Shown here: in pieces, positions 19,073 to 29,531 of the stretch | Layout of the letters: each line of letters starts with the position of its first letter | How positions within the stretch are numbered: position 1 is the stretch's first letter | Assembly: GCA_019828565.1 (NCBI GenBank) | Contig: JAHDYR010000067.1 | Location: forward strand, 620,001 to 684,000 | DNA: 64,000 nucleotides | Reading direction: 5' to 3' | Origin: Carpediemonas membranifera | Taxonomy: Eukaryota; Fornicata | Program-made: the position numbers and the translations under genes | The notes under the pieces: generated by a model | Seen by the model: only the letters and a program-made list of their open reading frames with translations | What the model was told of the DNA's origin: nothing | The model's database searches: none

Positions 19073-20690
19073 ATGAGCAGCGCTAGTTCCTCGCCATCTG
19101 CCATCAGAGATGCGCTGATCACCGCATATCGCGCCTCGCTTGTTGTGACGGCCTCCATCTCTGGTACATCCCATCCTTGATCCAGTGCGCCTACTCCAGG
19201 CACTTCAAGAAGCAGATGCCCTCGATCCACAACGACAAGGGCACTTCTACACCAACCAGCGCCCCTTCTCTCGAATCCCTCATCGCCGCGCTCTCCAAGC
19301 TGCCCCCTCTTGAACCGTCCGCGCAAGCCCTCCTCGACCGCGCCCGCTCGATCCTCACCAGCGGCCCCCCGCTGTCCATGAACGTCGAGCTCGCGGACGG
19401 CGAGGAGCTCCCGGTCGCCCTGCACACGCTGAACCAGGGCGCGGTGTGGGCGTGTCTGCTGGGTGGCGGGGCCAACCCCGACCTCGAGGACAGGGTGCTG
19501 AAGGATAATCTAATGAGGCGGCCTCGTGATCGGGAGACACACGACAAGATCCGCAACGCTCTCACCCCCGAGGCCAAGTGCCTCTGGTTCCTCTGCCGCA
19601 AGTTCTTCTTCACGTTTAATGTCGCAGAGAAGGACGGCGAGTGCTGTCAGGGCACTGGGTACAAGAGCTACTACCACCACCGCATGTACGTGGGCCGCCT
19701 CTTCATGCTCGGCACTGCCAACCACACCGCCCTCACCAGGGTCAGGATGCCCAGGGCCCTCGAGGTCTACAGCAACAGGATTAGCCACATCGCCAGGACG
19801 CCCAAGGGCATGTGGGGCTGGGGCACTAGCGGACGTAGCCAGCTTGGGTTCCAGTCATTTAAGTTCAACGACCCGACCGCCTCACCTTCCCCGCCTGCCC
19901 CAAGGTCGCCGAGCTCGAGGCCAGCCTGCCCCCCTGGGAGAAGCACGGGATGGTGACTGGTGTATCAATAGAGAGATGTCAGACGTTCATCCTCACTCCG
20001 GTCGGCACTGTCATGGCTGGCTACAATGCAGGCTGGTTCAGAGGCCCTATCGAGGAGAACAGACACCGCTTCCACCCAGTCGCTGTGCCATCTGGCTTTG
20101 TCCCAGATCACATCATGCATGTGGGTCCGTTTAATGCAGCGACTGTCATCCTCTCAATGGGCGATCGGCAGATGATCAGTGGGAGAAACGATTATGGCCA
20201 GCTGGGACTCGGGCACGATGATGATATGACACGCTTCGGCGACCTGCCCTTCAGGGTCGACCGGATCATGATTTCGCAGACAAGTTATTTTAGCATCTTC
20301 CCCAGCGGCCGCCAGCTGCTGTTCGCTGGTCGAGTTCGCCCTCATATCGCCCAGTCGGGCCTGCTGCCTGGTTTCAGCGAACGCGACAAGTGCATCACAG
20401 CCACCCCGCTCCGGTTCCCAGAGAGGGTCAAGGGGTTCTTCAGCGCCTTTAGTCGGATGATCTGGGTCACTGAGGGTGTCACCCACTATTACGAGGATGA
20501 GAATCGTACTATAGTCCCCATTGAGGCGATAGCGGTCAATGGATACCCCCTCCGCTTCTGCGACTCAACTGGCCAGTGGTTCAAGGCGGTGGGTGAGTCA
20601 GATGGGGTGGCTGAGCTGGTCGAGTGCGAGGTGGCCGAATCGTGGGAAGACATCATTCCCGTCGATTTCGACCAAAGCCCTCAATCATAA
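19073..20690 (+). pseudogene. RCC1-like dispersed family, copy 4 (two frame breaks)
   Basis: The reading frame is broken twice compared with intact copies. The first break is the one-base loss near 19161 shared with copy 2; here too a 44-nt GT...AG segment (19142-19185) could be spliced to restore the frame. The second is the loss of one C near 19877 (GACCCGACCGCC instead of GACCCGACCCGCC), which moves translation out of frame within the first RCC1 blade. A second open frame (about 19950-20690) carries the remaining blades and ends PVDFDQSPQS. The middle differs from copy 2 (GECCQGTGYKSYYHH) and matches copy 5. Most likely a pseudogene, unless the second break is a sequencing error in a C run. 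Confidence 0.65.
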
Positions 20691-21051
20691 ACAAAAGTGC
20701 GGGCAAAATTGGTGCCTCTCGAGTTTCACATGAGCTCACGGGCACCCTGGAGTGCCGAGGCGCGGGCGAGACCCCAGCGGGACCGGGTCGCCGTGCTTAG
20801 AGGTTGAATCTGGTGTGAGTTTCGGATATGAATCGAGGTGATTCGATCCGGGAGAATCGATTGCGCAATCGACTGAAAATGGAGTCAGACCAAGAGAAAT
20901 GGCGGAAGAGACCGCCGGACAGATAAGAGATAAATGTCCAACCCTCCTTGGGTAACAGTGTATATGTTGTGTGGCCAGCAAAATCTGGCCAATCATTTCA
21001 GTCAACGTGTCACATTCAAAGGCACGCATGTAGAGAGGGCCAACAGTGCAT
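20691..21051. other. Intergenic gap between RCC1-like copy 4 and coatomer gamma
   Basis: Convergent gene ends meet here. I see no RNA gene and no domain in the short frames. Around 20840-20880 there are overlapping short GATTCG/CGAATC palindromic words. Confidence 0.4.
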
Positions 21052-23762
21052 TTAATCGACACACTGGACAACGATATTGCACAGATCGTTGCTCATAGCA
21101 CGCACTCTCAGGGCGAGCACGATGCTCTCACCATCAGGTGCAGGATAGGCCACAGCGACGGCCGCAAGCACGCCCTCGGGGCCGCCAAAGACGAAGCGGC
21201 CACATAAGCCGTGGCAGACGACCTTCTTGCCCTTGGGGACAAGATCAGCAACGATCTCCTCCTTCGCAGGGATGTCTACAGCTTCCATGTTCAGCATAGC
21301 CTTGAGAGTCGCCTTAAAGTGCTGGGGTTGGTTCTCCTTCGAGCGGGGCAGAGCAAACATAGCCTTGACTTGGTGCTCAGGCTGGTCGTACTGGTTGTAA
21401 ATCTTGGTAAAGACGTCGAGGTTCTTGAGTGGGACGGGGGCGACGTAGTCAGAGAGCAGGAGCTCGATGGGGTGGGGGGTAAACTCGATCTCGACGCCCT
21501 TGTCATCTTCGTCTTCACAGCCGGTGCAGATTAGCCTGGCCTTGAGCTGGCCAAGCATCAGGTCGCCGTCGCTGGGGCGGAGGACGACATAGTGAGTGCC
21601 TGTCTTGTCGTCGTCGATGAAACCGTCAAACGGCATGTTCTCAATAGACGCGACAAGCGGTACTTGGCCTTCAGGGTCTTCCGAGTCGTCAAGAATCTGG
21701 ACGAGGCGGGGGTTCGCGAACTTGAGGTCACCACCGTAGTTGTTCTTGATGTTGAGCTCGAGCAGCACGCATTGCTCAAAGATAATCTTGCGGCACGTGA
21801 TGAATGCGTCGTCGCCGCGGTCAGTCAGCTCAACGTGTTCGTGGGTGAGCAGGGGCTTGCCAAGTGAGTCACTGTCGATCGGAGCGTTAAGGGAGAGAGA
21901 TACCTCCTCCATGTCGGGCAGCAGCGGCTTGGTCTCGATGGAAGAGACCTCGCAGGGAGCATCGGGCGGCAGGTCCGCGAGCACGCCGTTTTCCACCGCT
22001 TCCATGACGTCGTCGAGATCGAGTGTGGCGGGGAAGACCACGTCGGAGCATGCCTGGCGGTCGGCGGGCTCCTTACGGCCGAGGACGTACAGCGCGATGG
22101 CAACGCGGTCGCGAACATCGTCATCGGGGTCCCGGGCAAACGAACGGAGCAGCTTCTCCACTACTGTCCTGGTCGACGGGGCGACCTTCGGGTGTGTGGC
22201 TATACGAAGGAGTGCGTCTGCCGCCACAGTTCTCTGCATGGCGTTTTCCAGGAGGAGTCTGTTCACAATAACCCGAATGTATTTCTCGGGCACGGTGACA
22301 AGGGGGGAGAGCTCAGCGACGTGGGCGAGGATCTTGGACCCAAGAGCGGGGTACTCGCAGTCCTCCAGGAACTCGCAGAGGTAGTTGAGGCCGTTCTCGC
22401 GCTGGTCGGCGTTAGAGGTGATGATTTGGAGAATGACGTCGAAAACACTGGACTTGAGCTCAAGCGAGCCTTCTTCTCTGAGCGATGCGGCCAGCATCTG
22501 GAGGACAGGCCCGTGCGTGTCCTTGTGGGTGGCTGTGATCTTCATGATCGACTGAAGTACGTAGGTCTTGAGATGCTCCGGGATGGTGGACATGACGCTG
22601 ACAATCTTACCGATGACGTCAGCCACGCCTTCGTTCTTGCTCATGGTTACGTTGAGCGAGGCAATGAGTGCGTAGCAGCTGACCATGTTGTTGCTGTGGG
22701 TCGTGAGTGCCGAGAGCTGTTCACTAAACATCGATGCGATGCGGGGGTGCGTCGGGGTTGCAGTGGCGATGAGTCTGGTGGCCGCGAGGAGGCAAATGGT
22801 CCCCCGGGAGGGGCGAAGGAGGCCGTCGAGCTGGTTTCTGACGTCCTCGCGCCATTCTTCCGTCATATACTCGCTAGGCACTGCGAGGATGGTGCGCACG
22901 CCTTCGTACGCGACTGAGAGCGATGCGGACTTGCGGATCACCTGACTGACGCAAGAGACCAGGGTGCGGACGTGCTGCATGGACGAGCCCGACTCATCAG
23001 CAATGCATCTGTTGAGCAGATCTCTGCAAATCCGGATGAACGTCTCACATGCAAGCTCGTGGTGCGGCGGGTTGTAGTTCCTGATGAAGTTCATCATCTC
23101 GCTGAAGTTATCCTTCAGGACATGGTGGATCAGGGTGAGTAGCATGTGGTCTGACGAGTTATCACGCTTCGTGCTCTTCGTCTCGAGGGTTTTGCGGGCC
23201 GTGTCAGCGTACTTGGGGCCGTTGCGTGCGTTGCTTGCCATAAAGGCGGGGGCGGCCATGGAAGCGGCGGCGACGTAGCGCTGGGAGGCGTCGGAGAGGA
23301 GACTGTTGATGCTGTCGGCGACTTCGCGAGGGCAGTTTTCCTCGCCGATACGAGCAAGGAGGCGGAGGGCGTTGGGCCCATAGTCAGTCTTCTGTGCGAT
23401 GGCGTTGGTGAGAGTGTTGGTGACCATCATCTTCTCCACGGTGACGAGGGGCGAGATGCGGTCAAGGACGAGGATGGCCTTCATTTTGGCCTCGAGGTCG
23501 TAGTGGGGCATAGCGATGATGCCAGAAACTCTCATGAAGACCTCACTGGCATCCTTTTCACCAATAGGAGTGGATGCGGAGAAGAGGTGGTAGATGAGAC
23601 CATCGAGAACACGGTTCTTCGTGAGATGACAAAGGAGGAACAAACAACTTCGTTGGTGGTGATCGCGCTGGCGTTACCGAACTTCTTCGTGGCCTGGATG
23701 ACGCTTTGAACGTCGGTTTTATCAATAGGCGTCGGGCCAGGGCTCTTGTCGGCTGACGACAT
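21052..23762 (-). CDS. SEC21: Coatomer subunit gamma (COPI), one 32-nt intron
   Basis: Gamma-COP is a large subunit of the COPI coat that buds Golgi-to-ER vesicles. Exon 1 (23649-23762) starts MSSADKSPG. Exon 2 (21052-23616) encodes the alpha-solenoid trunk (LEAKMKAILVLDRISPLV, VRNQLDGLL..., DPDDDVRDRVAIALYVLG). It is followed by an acidic linker and the appendage, with FTKIYNQYDQPEHQVKAMFALPR and a final beta sandwich. Spliced length is 892 residues, normal for the family. The intron (23617-23648) is shown by alignment: joining ...FGNASAITTNE to NRVLDGLIYHLF gives the same spacing as in animal gamma-COP, whereas the unspliced sequence is out of frame. Exon 1 starts 152 bp from the divergent hypothetical gene. 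The stop lies in GATTAAATG. Confidence 0.9.
23617..23648 (-). other. Spliceosomal intron, 32 nt, in coatomer gamma
   Basis: In sense it starts GTTGTTTGTTCC and ends CTCACGAAG, phase 0. Removing it puts the two coding parts in one frame and aligns them to gamma-COP without a gap. The non-canonical GTTGTT donor is noteworthy. Confidence 0.75.
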
Positions 23763-23914
23763 TATTGCGGGAGAAAAAATAATTCGGCGTCAAAAGAGCA
23801 TGACGCCAACCAAAATGCTCAGGGCTCAGGGAGATACTACGTGCAGTAGTCATTGCCCCCTTTTTGCTCAGAAAACTGTAAACCTTAACCTGCATAAAAC
23901 GACCGGCGCTCATT

Positions 23915-24784
23915 ATGCCTGTCCAAGGAGGAAGAGAGTACGCTCTCCACCAGTTATTGCAGAATATACCGGTAGTAAGTGGTGGGCAAATCCCAGATGG
24001 CCTTCGCGCACTTCTAATGAGAGAAAACCTGCCTTCTCCTGATGGAGCCATGTATCCCATCCGGCTACCCGCTCATGCTCGTCGGGCAACGCCTTCACGC
24101 GCCAGTGGACCGGATCGCACACGTATCCGCGGCTCAGTTTCCTTCCCAGGCAAGACCAAACCTGCCATCTTCGTTCCCCCCTCGTCTCTCTCCCTCGAGA
24201 CTCACAGGAGCATCCTCCAGCCCGGTGCTGTCTTCTCCAACGCCACACCCGGCCCGCTAACCCTCAACCTGACTATTCTCCGCCTCCACGAGGATAACTG
24301 GACCGGGGTCGGCCGGCTACACATCGAATCCCCCGCCCGCATCGCCTTTGCTCCATCCCACGGTGTCTCATACACTGGGCCCGTGGTCATGCACTTCGTC
24401 TCGTTCCACTCAACTTCTTTCCTCACTCGACTCCCCAACGCCGACTTTCACTACGATCTTTCCATGTGGGGAGAGCTGTGGCGTAGTTTAGACGAAGATG
24501 GGCCGTTTCCATACATGTCGCACACGTCTACTGGACCTAAGGCCGAGTATAACCCGGCAAAATCAAACTTTTTATTCTTTATAACCCACCCCATAGAGAA
24601 TTCTGAAGTACCCATTTTCCTGTACGGTCTAGTCGACAAGCGAACAGGCGGACTAACAGTCATCCCAGTGGCGTCGGGAACATGGGATGATGAGGAGCAG
24701 CCTGACCTTCTCGCAACACTGAGCCAGGATCCCGTGCTGCTCAGGGCGGGGGCATCGGGTCTGCTCGCTTCAGAGTTGGTGTGA
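23915..24784 (+). CDS. Hypothetical protein, 289 aa
   Basis: An open frame from an ATG, divergent from coatomer gamma with 152 bp between starts. I do not recognise a family. The sequence is mixed alpha/beta and not low complexity. It has a basic Arg/Ser-rich segment (about 50-80), then probable beta strands (LTLNLTILRLHEDNW, VVMHFVSFHSTSFL, SNFLFFITHPIENSEVPIF) suggesting a compact domain at about 85-270. No signal peptide or membrane helix is evident. Third-position GC bias and length without stops support coding. Confidence 0.65.
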   Translation: MPVQGGREYALHQLLQNIPVVSGGQIPDGLRALLMRENLPSPDGAMYPIRLPAHARRATPSRASGPDRTRIRGSVSFPGKTKPAIFVPPSSLSLETHRSILQPGAVFSNATPGPLTLNLTILRLHEDNWTGVGRLHIESPARIAFAPSHGVSYTGPVVMHFVSFHSTSFLTRLPNADFHYDLSMWGELWRSLDEDGPFPYMSHTSTGPKAEYNPAKSNFLFFITHPIENSEVPIFLYGLVDKRTGGLTVIPVASGTWDDEEQPDLLATLSQDPVLLRAGASGLLASELV

Positions 24785-25262
24785 GGCGGCAGGCGTGGCA
24801 GTATCTGAGTTGGCCAGGTCAGGCGGATGGTGCATATGCTGTGGGGTTTTATAAATCACGCGAGACGGCGTGGTTCTGCTTGGATATGAAGCGATAAGCG
24901 GGATAGGCTCGGTTCTATCGCCAAGACCTACTGACAAGGCATACTCGAGCCGAGCTGGGAAATGCAAAATGAATTACTTCGCAGAATTAAACAGTTGACT
25001 GAAGAAGCTCTGGAGAAGACGATCTCCCTACCGACTTAAGACGTGAGTAGGAGGGAGACAGGGCGGTGTTGAGCAGAAGACGGTCTTTAAAGTCAATTTA
25101 TATACGCTCACGTAAACAGCAGCAAAACCGCGCCCCGCGCGGCATGAGGTGACTCGTTGCCTGGTTAGATGGCCGCCGAAGCCGCCCCGGTAGACGTTGA
25201 ACCCAATCCTTAAAGTGCGCAGGAATGTGCACTAAAGTGCGCACTGAACTCGAAAAGGCTTT
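24785..25262. other. Intergenic gap upstream of NOT3/5
   Basis: No supported gene. A TTTATAAATC motif near 24847 may belong to the end of the preceding gene. Next to the NOT3 start is a pair of identical 11-mers (listed separately). Confidence 0.4.
25211..25243 (+). promoter_or_regulatory. Paired TAAAGTGCGCA elements upstream of NOT3/5
   Basis: TAAAGTGCGCA occurs at 25211-25221 and again at 25233-25243, two turns of DNA apart (22 bp), 20 bp before the ATG. Direct repeats at this spacing suggest a bound factor or core promoter element; this is inference. Confidence 0.35.
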
Positions 25263-27148
25263 ATGTCCTCCAAGAAGGGGAAAAAGCTTAATTCGGAGAT
25301 ATCTCTCGTACTCAAACGAGTCAAAGAGGGAGTAGAACGATTTAACGAACTTTACGACGCGGTCTATAGTACTGATGGCTCATCAAAGCAGAAAGACGAC
25401 GCGCTGAAGCGAGAAATCAAGAAACTCCAACGGTATAGAGATCAACTCAAGACTTGGATATCCTCTGGTGAGATTAGGGACAACACAGCGCTCGTGAACA
25501 ATCGAAAGCTTATTGAATCCGTAAGTGTCTCATCATGACTCTCACACAGCAGATGGAACGATATAAGATCTTCGAACGCGAGTCCAAGACCAAGGCTTTC
25601 TCCCGTGAAGCGCTTTCACTCACCGATGACGCCGGCCGGCGCGCCTTTGGGCAAAAGGCCGAGCAGAAACAGTGGGTCAGCAGCACCATCGCCGAGCTCA
25701 CCGGCGGTATCACCGAGTACCAAGAGGAGATTGAAAAGATCCGCTCTCGTAACAAGCTCAAGCGCTCCGACAAGCGAATGATCGACGAGCTCGAGCAACG
25801 CATCTCCCAACACCGGTTCCATGTTAATAAGCTCCAGCTCATGACCCGCGCACTCGACCAGGACGACATCACCGTCGAGGACATCGACGAGATCAAGGAC
25901 GACGTCGACTACTACGTCTCTTCCCACGACGACCCAGACTACCAGCCAAACCCGACCCTTTATGAGGACATTGACAACCTCATGATAGGCGAGGGCACAC
26001 GCACAGAGGTGAAGATCGAGGAGGAGCCCCAGGGTTTGGATAAGACCATCGCACTCATGGGCGTGACATCTGAGAACTCGACGCCGAGGGTGGAGGTCGT
26101 CTCGAGGCGCGGCACCACTACAAACGTCGACGGGAACATCAACGCCAAGCTTGAGGAGATCACCAAGCGGATGTCTGCTCCTACTACCCCAGTCGCCCAG
26201 AAGAAAGAGAAGACCAAGCGCAGCGAGCCCGCTGTGGGGGGGCCCAAGCCCGCCCGCCGACCTGACACAGGCCTCCCGCCCAAGGCCAAGCCCGGCCCAG
26301 CCCCTGCCGTCCCACCGGCCAAGGTCCCCCTCCCCTTCGCCCAAGTCGTCAGCCAAACCACCACACAGCCCGCGACTCAGCCACCCACACCTGCACAGAG
26401 CCAGAGCCAGGTGCCCCCCTCTCAACCCATGACTCCGCAGAGGTCGCAGTCAGGTTACTCGGACGTTATGCCGCCCGGGTTGTCAGCTGAACGAGAGACT
26501 CAACCCCCGATCCCCAAGAGCGAGAGTCAGAGCAGAGAAGCCAACCGGGTCTCACCCACCGTACCAACCAAGGAAGCGGCCACGCCCGCGCTCTCCGAGG
26601 TCGACCTACCGCTATCCCCGGCCCAGACACCCCAGCACCCCGGCACTGCTTCGAGGGAACCCGTCCATGTGAGGGAGCGCGCGGCACTCGAGTTTGGCCT
26701 GTCTAACGTCACGCTGTCAGACGTGCATAAGCCTAGGCCGTACCATCCCGTTAGACCGACCGCGACGCCGTCGTATTACCCACAGACACCCATGGCCGAG
26801 GCGGCGCAGTTTAAGTGGTACAAAGCTCAGCAGTTGGACACGCTGTTCTTCGTCTTTTACTATGAGCCGAACACGTATAACCAGTACCTCGCCTCAATTG
26901 CGCTCAAGGGACATGATTGGCGTTTCAACAAGAGGTTTCAGACGTGGATGCAACGCGATGTCCCCCGGCATGTGGGCGAGCCCGGGGCGCCTACAGGCAT
27001 CGTTGAAGTCCAGGACGACTTTGAGCGGGGGTCCTACGTCTACTTTGACGCAAGGGACATGTGGTGTGTGCGAAAGAAGAGGGAGTTCACCCTGATGTAT
27101 CGCGATATGGAGGGGGCGGGCGACGGCAGGCGTGTGGGGAGCTTGTAG
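25263..27148 (+). CDS. NOT3: CCR4-NOT complex subunit NOT3/5, one 29-nt intron
   Basis: NOT3/5 is part of the CCR4-NOT deadenylase that removes poly(A) tails and silences mRNAs. Exon 1 (25263-25520) encodes the N-terminal helical domain (LKRVKEGVERFNELYD, REIKKLQRYRDQLKTWI). Exon 2 (25550-27148) continues QMERYKIFERESKTKAFSRE, the family signature. A Pro/Ser/Thr-rich linker follows (about 275-480), then the C-terminal NOT box (DTLFFVFYYEPNTYNQYLAS, WRFNKRFQTWMQRD, GSYVYFDARDMWCVRKK). Spliced length is about 618 residues. The intron joins NRKLIES to QMERYK as in animal CNOT3 (NRKLIETQMERFK). TGTAAAT follows the stop. Confidence 0.9.
25521..25549 (+). other. Spliceosomal intron, 29 nt, in NOT3/5
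   Basis: It starts GTAAGTGTCTC and ends GACTCTCACACAG, phase 0. The conserved NRKLIE-QMER junction fixes it. A second AG three bases further on would also keep the frame but would delete the conserved glutamine. Confidence 0.85.
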
Positions 27149-27162
27149 TGTTATATGACGCA

Positions 27163-27169
27163 TGTAAAT
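27163..27169 (+). terminator. Candidate poly(A) signal TGTAAAT
   Basis: TGTAAAT 15 bases after the NOT3/5 stop codon, matching the motif after other genes in the window. Confidence 0.4.
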
Positions 27170-27202
27170 GAGAGGTCTACCTTGTTGGTGACACATGAAG
27201 CT

Positions 27203-27287
27203 GGCAGCTCTCGCCGCTGCCTGCGGATGATGAGGAGGGTGGAGAGGAGGATGATGAGGGGTGGGTTACGGAGGACGAGTGAGCCGC
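27203..27287 (+). pseudogene. Fragment of the MEDS-like gene 3' end
   Basis: The last 27 or so codons of the gene at 33241-34141 (ending GWVTEDE and TGA) reappear here nearly unchanged, joined to the same 3' flank and then to RCC1-like copy 5. No other part of that gene is present. It starts about 54 bp after the NOT3/5 stop codon. Confidence 0.75.
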
Positions 27288-27355
27288 CTGGGCAGTAAAT
27301 GATCCCGTGTCCGATAGTGCAGGCGATGGTCATGCCTCATCTCCCGACCTCCCAG

Positions 27356-27421
27356 CTGGCGTCGGCGGTCGGCGAGTCGGCAGTCAGAATTTTGGCACCA
27401 CCGAGCTGAGCGCTGAAACCA
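27356..27421 (+). promoter_or_regulatory. Conserved upstream block of RCC1-like copy 5
   Basis: Family-wide block, touching the ATG at 27422. Copies 4, 5 and 6 also share the further upstream segment with GGCAGTAAATGATCCC. Confidence 0.5.
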
Positions 27422-29038
27422 ATGAGCAGCGCTAGCTCCTCGCCATCTGCCATCAGAGATGCGCTGATCACCGCATTCCGCGCCTCGCTTGTTGTGACGG
27501 CCTCCATCTCCGGGGACATCCCCTCGTTGATCCAGTGCGCCTACTCCAGGCACTTCAAGAAGCAGATGCCCTCGATTCACAAAGCAGATAGCACTTATAC
27601 ACCAACCAGCGCCCCTTCTCTCGAATCCCTCATCGCCGCGCTCTCCAAGCTGCCCCCTCTTGAACCGTCCGCGCAAGCCCTCCTCGACCGCGCCCGCTCG
27701 ATCCTCACCAGCGGCCCCCCGCTGTCCATGAACGTCGAGCTCGCGGACGGCGAGGAGCTCCCGGTCGCCATGCACACGCTGAACCAGGGCGCGGTGTGGG
27801 CGTGTCTGCTGGGCGGCGGGGCCAACCCCGACCTCGAGGACAGAGTGCTGAAGGATAATCTAATGAGGCGGCCTCGTGATCGGGAGACACACGACAAGAT
27901 CCGCAACGCTCTCACCCCCGAGGCCAAGTGCCTCTGGTTCCTCTGCCGCAAGTTCTTCTTCACGTTTAATGTCGCAGAGAAGGACGGCGAGTGCTGTCAG
28001 GGCACTGGGTACAAGAGCTACTACCACCACCGCATGTACGTGGGCCGCCTCTTCATGCTCGGCACTGCCAACCACACCGCCCTCACCAGGGCCAGGATGC
28101 CCAGGGCCCTCGAGGTCTACAGCAACAGGATTAGCCACATCGCCAGGACGCCCAAGGGCATGTGGGGCTGGGGCACTAGCGGACGTAGCCAGCTTGGGTT
28201 CCAGTCATTTGAGTTCAACGACCCGACCCGCCTCACCTTCCCCGCCTGCCCCAAGGTCGCCGCGCTCGAGGCCAGCCTGCCCCCCTGGGAGAAGCACAGG
28301 ATGGTGACTGCTGTGTCGATATATGAACTTCAGACGTTCATCCTCACTCTGGTCGGCACTGTCATGGCGGGCTACAAGGCGAATTGGTTCATAGGCGAAG
28401 CCGATGAGGACAACAGAAAACTATTCAACCCAGTAGCAGTGCCCACTGGCTTTGTCCCAGATCACATCATGCATGTGGGTCCGTTTAATGCAACGACTGT
28501 CATCCTCTCAATGGGCGATCGGCAGATGATCAGTGGGAGAAACGATTATGGCCAGCTGGGGCTCGGGCACGATGATGGGATGTCTGGCTTCGTTGACCTG
28601 CCCTTCTGGGTCGACCGGATCATGACTTCTGCAGATGAATTCAACGTTTTCCTCGGTGGCCGCCAGCTGCTCTTCGCTGGTCGAGTTCGCCCTCATATCA
28701 CCCAGTCGGGCCTGCTGCCTGGTTTCAGCGAACGCGACAAGTGCCTCACAGCCACCCCGCTCCGGTTCCCAGAGAGGGTCAAGGGGTTCTGGGGTGACTA
28801 TGATCGGATGGTCTGGGTCACTGAGGGTGTCACCCACTATTACGAGGATGAGAATCCAACTATGGTCCCCATTGAGGCGACAGCGGTCAATGGATACCCC
28901 CTCCGCTTCTGCGACTCAACTGGCCAGTGGTTCAAGGTGGTGGGTGAGTCAGATGGGGTGGCTGAGCTGGTCGAGTGCGAGGTGGCCGAATCGTGGGAAG
29001 ACATCATTCCCGTCGATGTCGACCCGTATGATTCATAA
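27422..29038 (+). CDS. RCC1-like dispersed family protein, copy 5 (intact)
   Basis: A 538-residue intact member with the full N-terminus (MSSASSSPSAIRDALI). It has the SLESLIAALSKLPPLEPSAQ helix pair, the CLWFLCRKFFF block, and RCC1-like blades at GWGTSGRSQLGF and GRNDYGQLGLGHDD. The middle loop (GECCQGTGYKSYYHH) matches copy 4. The second half resembles copies 2 and 3, so the gene is a mosaic. The tail is DIIPVDVDPYDS and the 85 bp after the stop match copy 2. Its 5' flank carries the tail of the MEDS-like gene that sits intact next to copy 6, which suggests it was copied from that locus. Confidence 0.8.
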   Translation: MSSASSSPSAIRDALITAFRASLVVTASISGDIPSLIQCAYSRHFKKQMPSIHKADSTYTPTSAPSLESLIAALSKLPPLEPSAQALLDRARSILTSGPPLSMNVELADGEELPVAMHTLNQGAVWACLLGGGANPDLEDRVLKDNLMRRPRDRETHDKIRNALTPEAKCLWFLCRKFFFTFNVAEKDGECCQGTGYKSYYHHRMYVGRLFMLGTANHTALTRARMPRALEVYSNRISHIARTPKGMWGWGTSGRSQLGFQSFEFNDPTRLTFPACPKVAALEASLPPWEKHRMVTAVSIYELQTFILTLVGTVMAGYKANWFIGEADEDNRKLFNPVAVPTGFVPDHIMHVGPFNATTVILSMGDRQMISGRNDYGQLGLGHDDGMSGFVDLPFWVDRIMTSADEFNVFLGGRQLLFAGRVRPHITQSGLLPGFSERDKCLTATPLRFPERVKGFWGDYDRMVWVTEGVTHYYEDENPTMVPIEATAVNGYPLRFCDSTGQWFKVVGESDGVAELVECEVAESWEDIIPVDVDPYDS

Positions 29039-29531
29039 ATGAAGTCAACCCCACTCCAAGTCTCTCAACCATTTACCACTCGCTCAAGCAGGCCCGCTTG
29101 TCGGCTCCACAGTCTGCGGGGCGGTATTGTCCTTCGATCTACCTCAACTCGAATGCTTTGACCACCTGGTACGCATGGTCCCGAGCCAACCCCAGCGAGC
29201 TCATTCGCCTCTCGCCACAGCGTTCCAGACAAAGGAATAGCCTGGACATGTCGACTCTGCGGCATACCTACATCCTCTCAGCCTGGCGAATTATATTTGA
29301 GATCATCATTATATTTAGAAGGGATGTGGGTGACAATCTCGTTCTTCAAATAGACCACCGAACAACAGGCGGCACTGGATGATCATCTGCCGGCCAGTGT
29401 TAGTGATAAATGGAGCTCAGAAGTGCATAGCTGACTCTTCGCTGCTGTAATCGATCACATATCTCGCCTAATCAAATCTCATTTTGATCGCACCTTTGGG
29501 CAGAGATCCCTTTGCGGGCAATTCCACGGCA
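29039..29531. other. Intergenic region between RCC1-like copy 5 and the RGS gene
   Basis: The first 85 bp (29039-29124) are homologous to the 85 bp after RCC1-like copy 2 and mark the 3' limit of a duplicated segment. The remainder should include the promoter of the RGS gene; I see no other gene. Confidence 0.5.

Noticed and set aside
23532-23762. Frameshift or programmed recoding at the start of coatomer gamma
   Set aside because: A 32-nt GT...AG intron explains the frame change and gives a gap-free alignment, so no recoding is needed.
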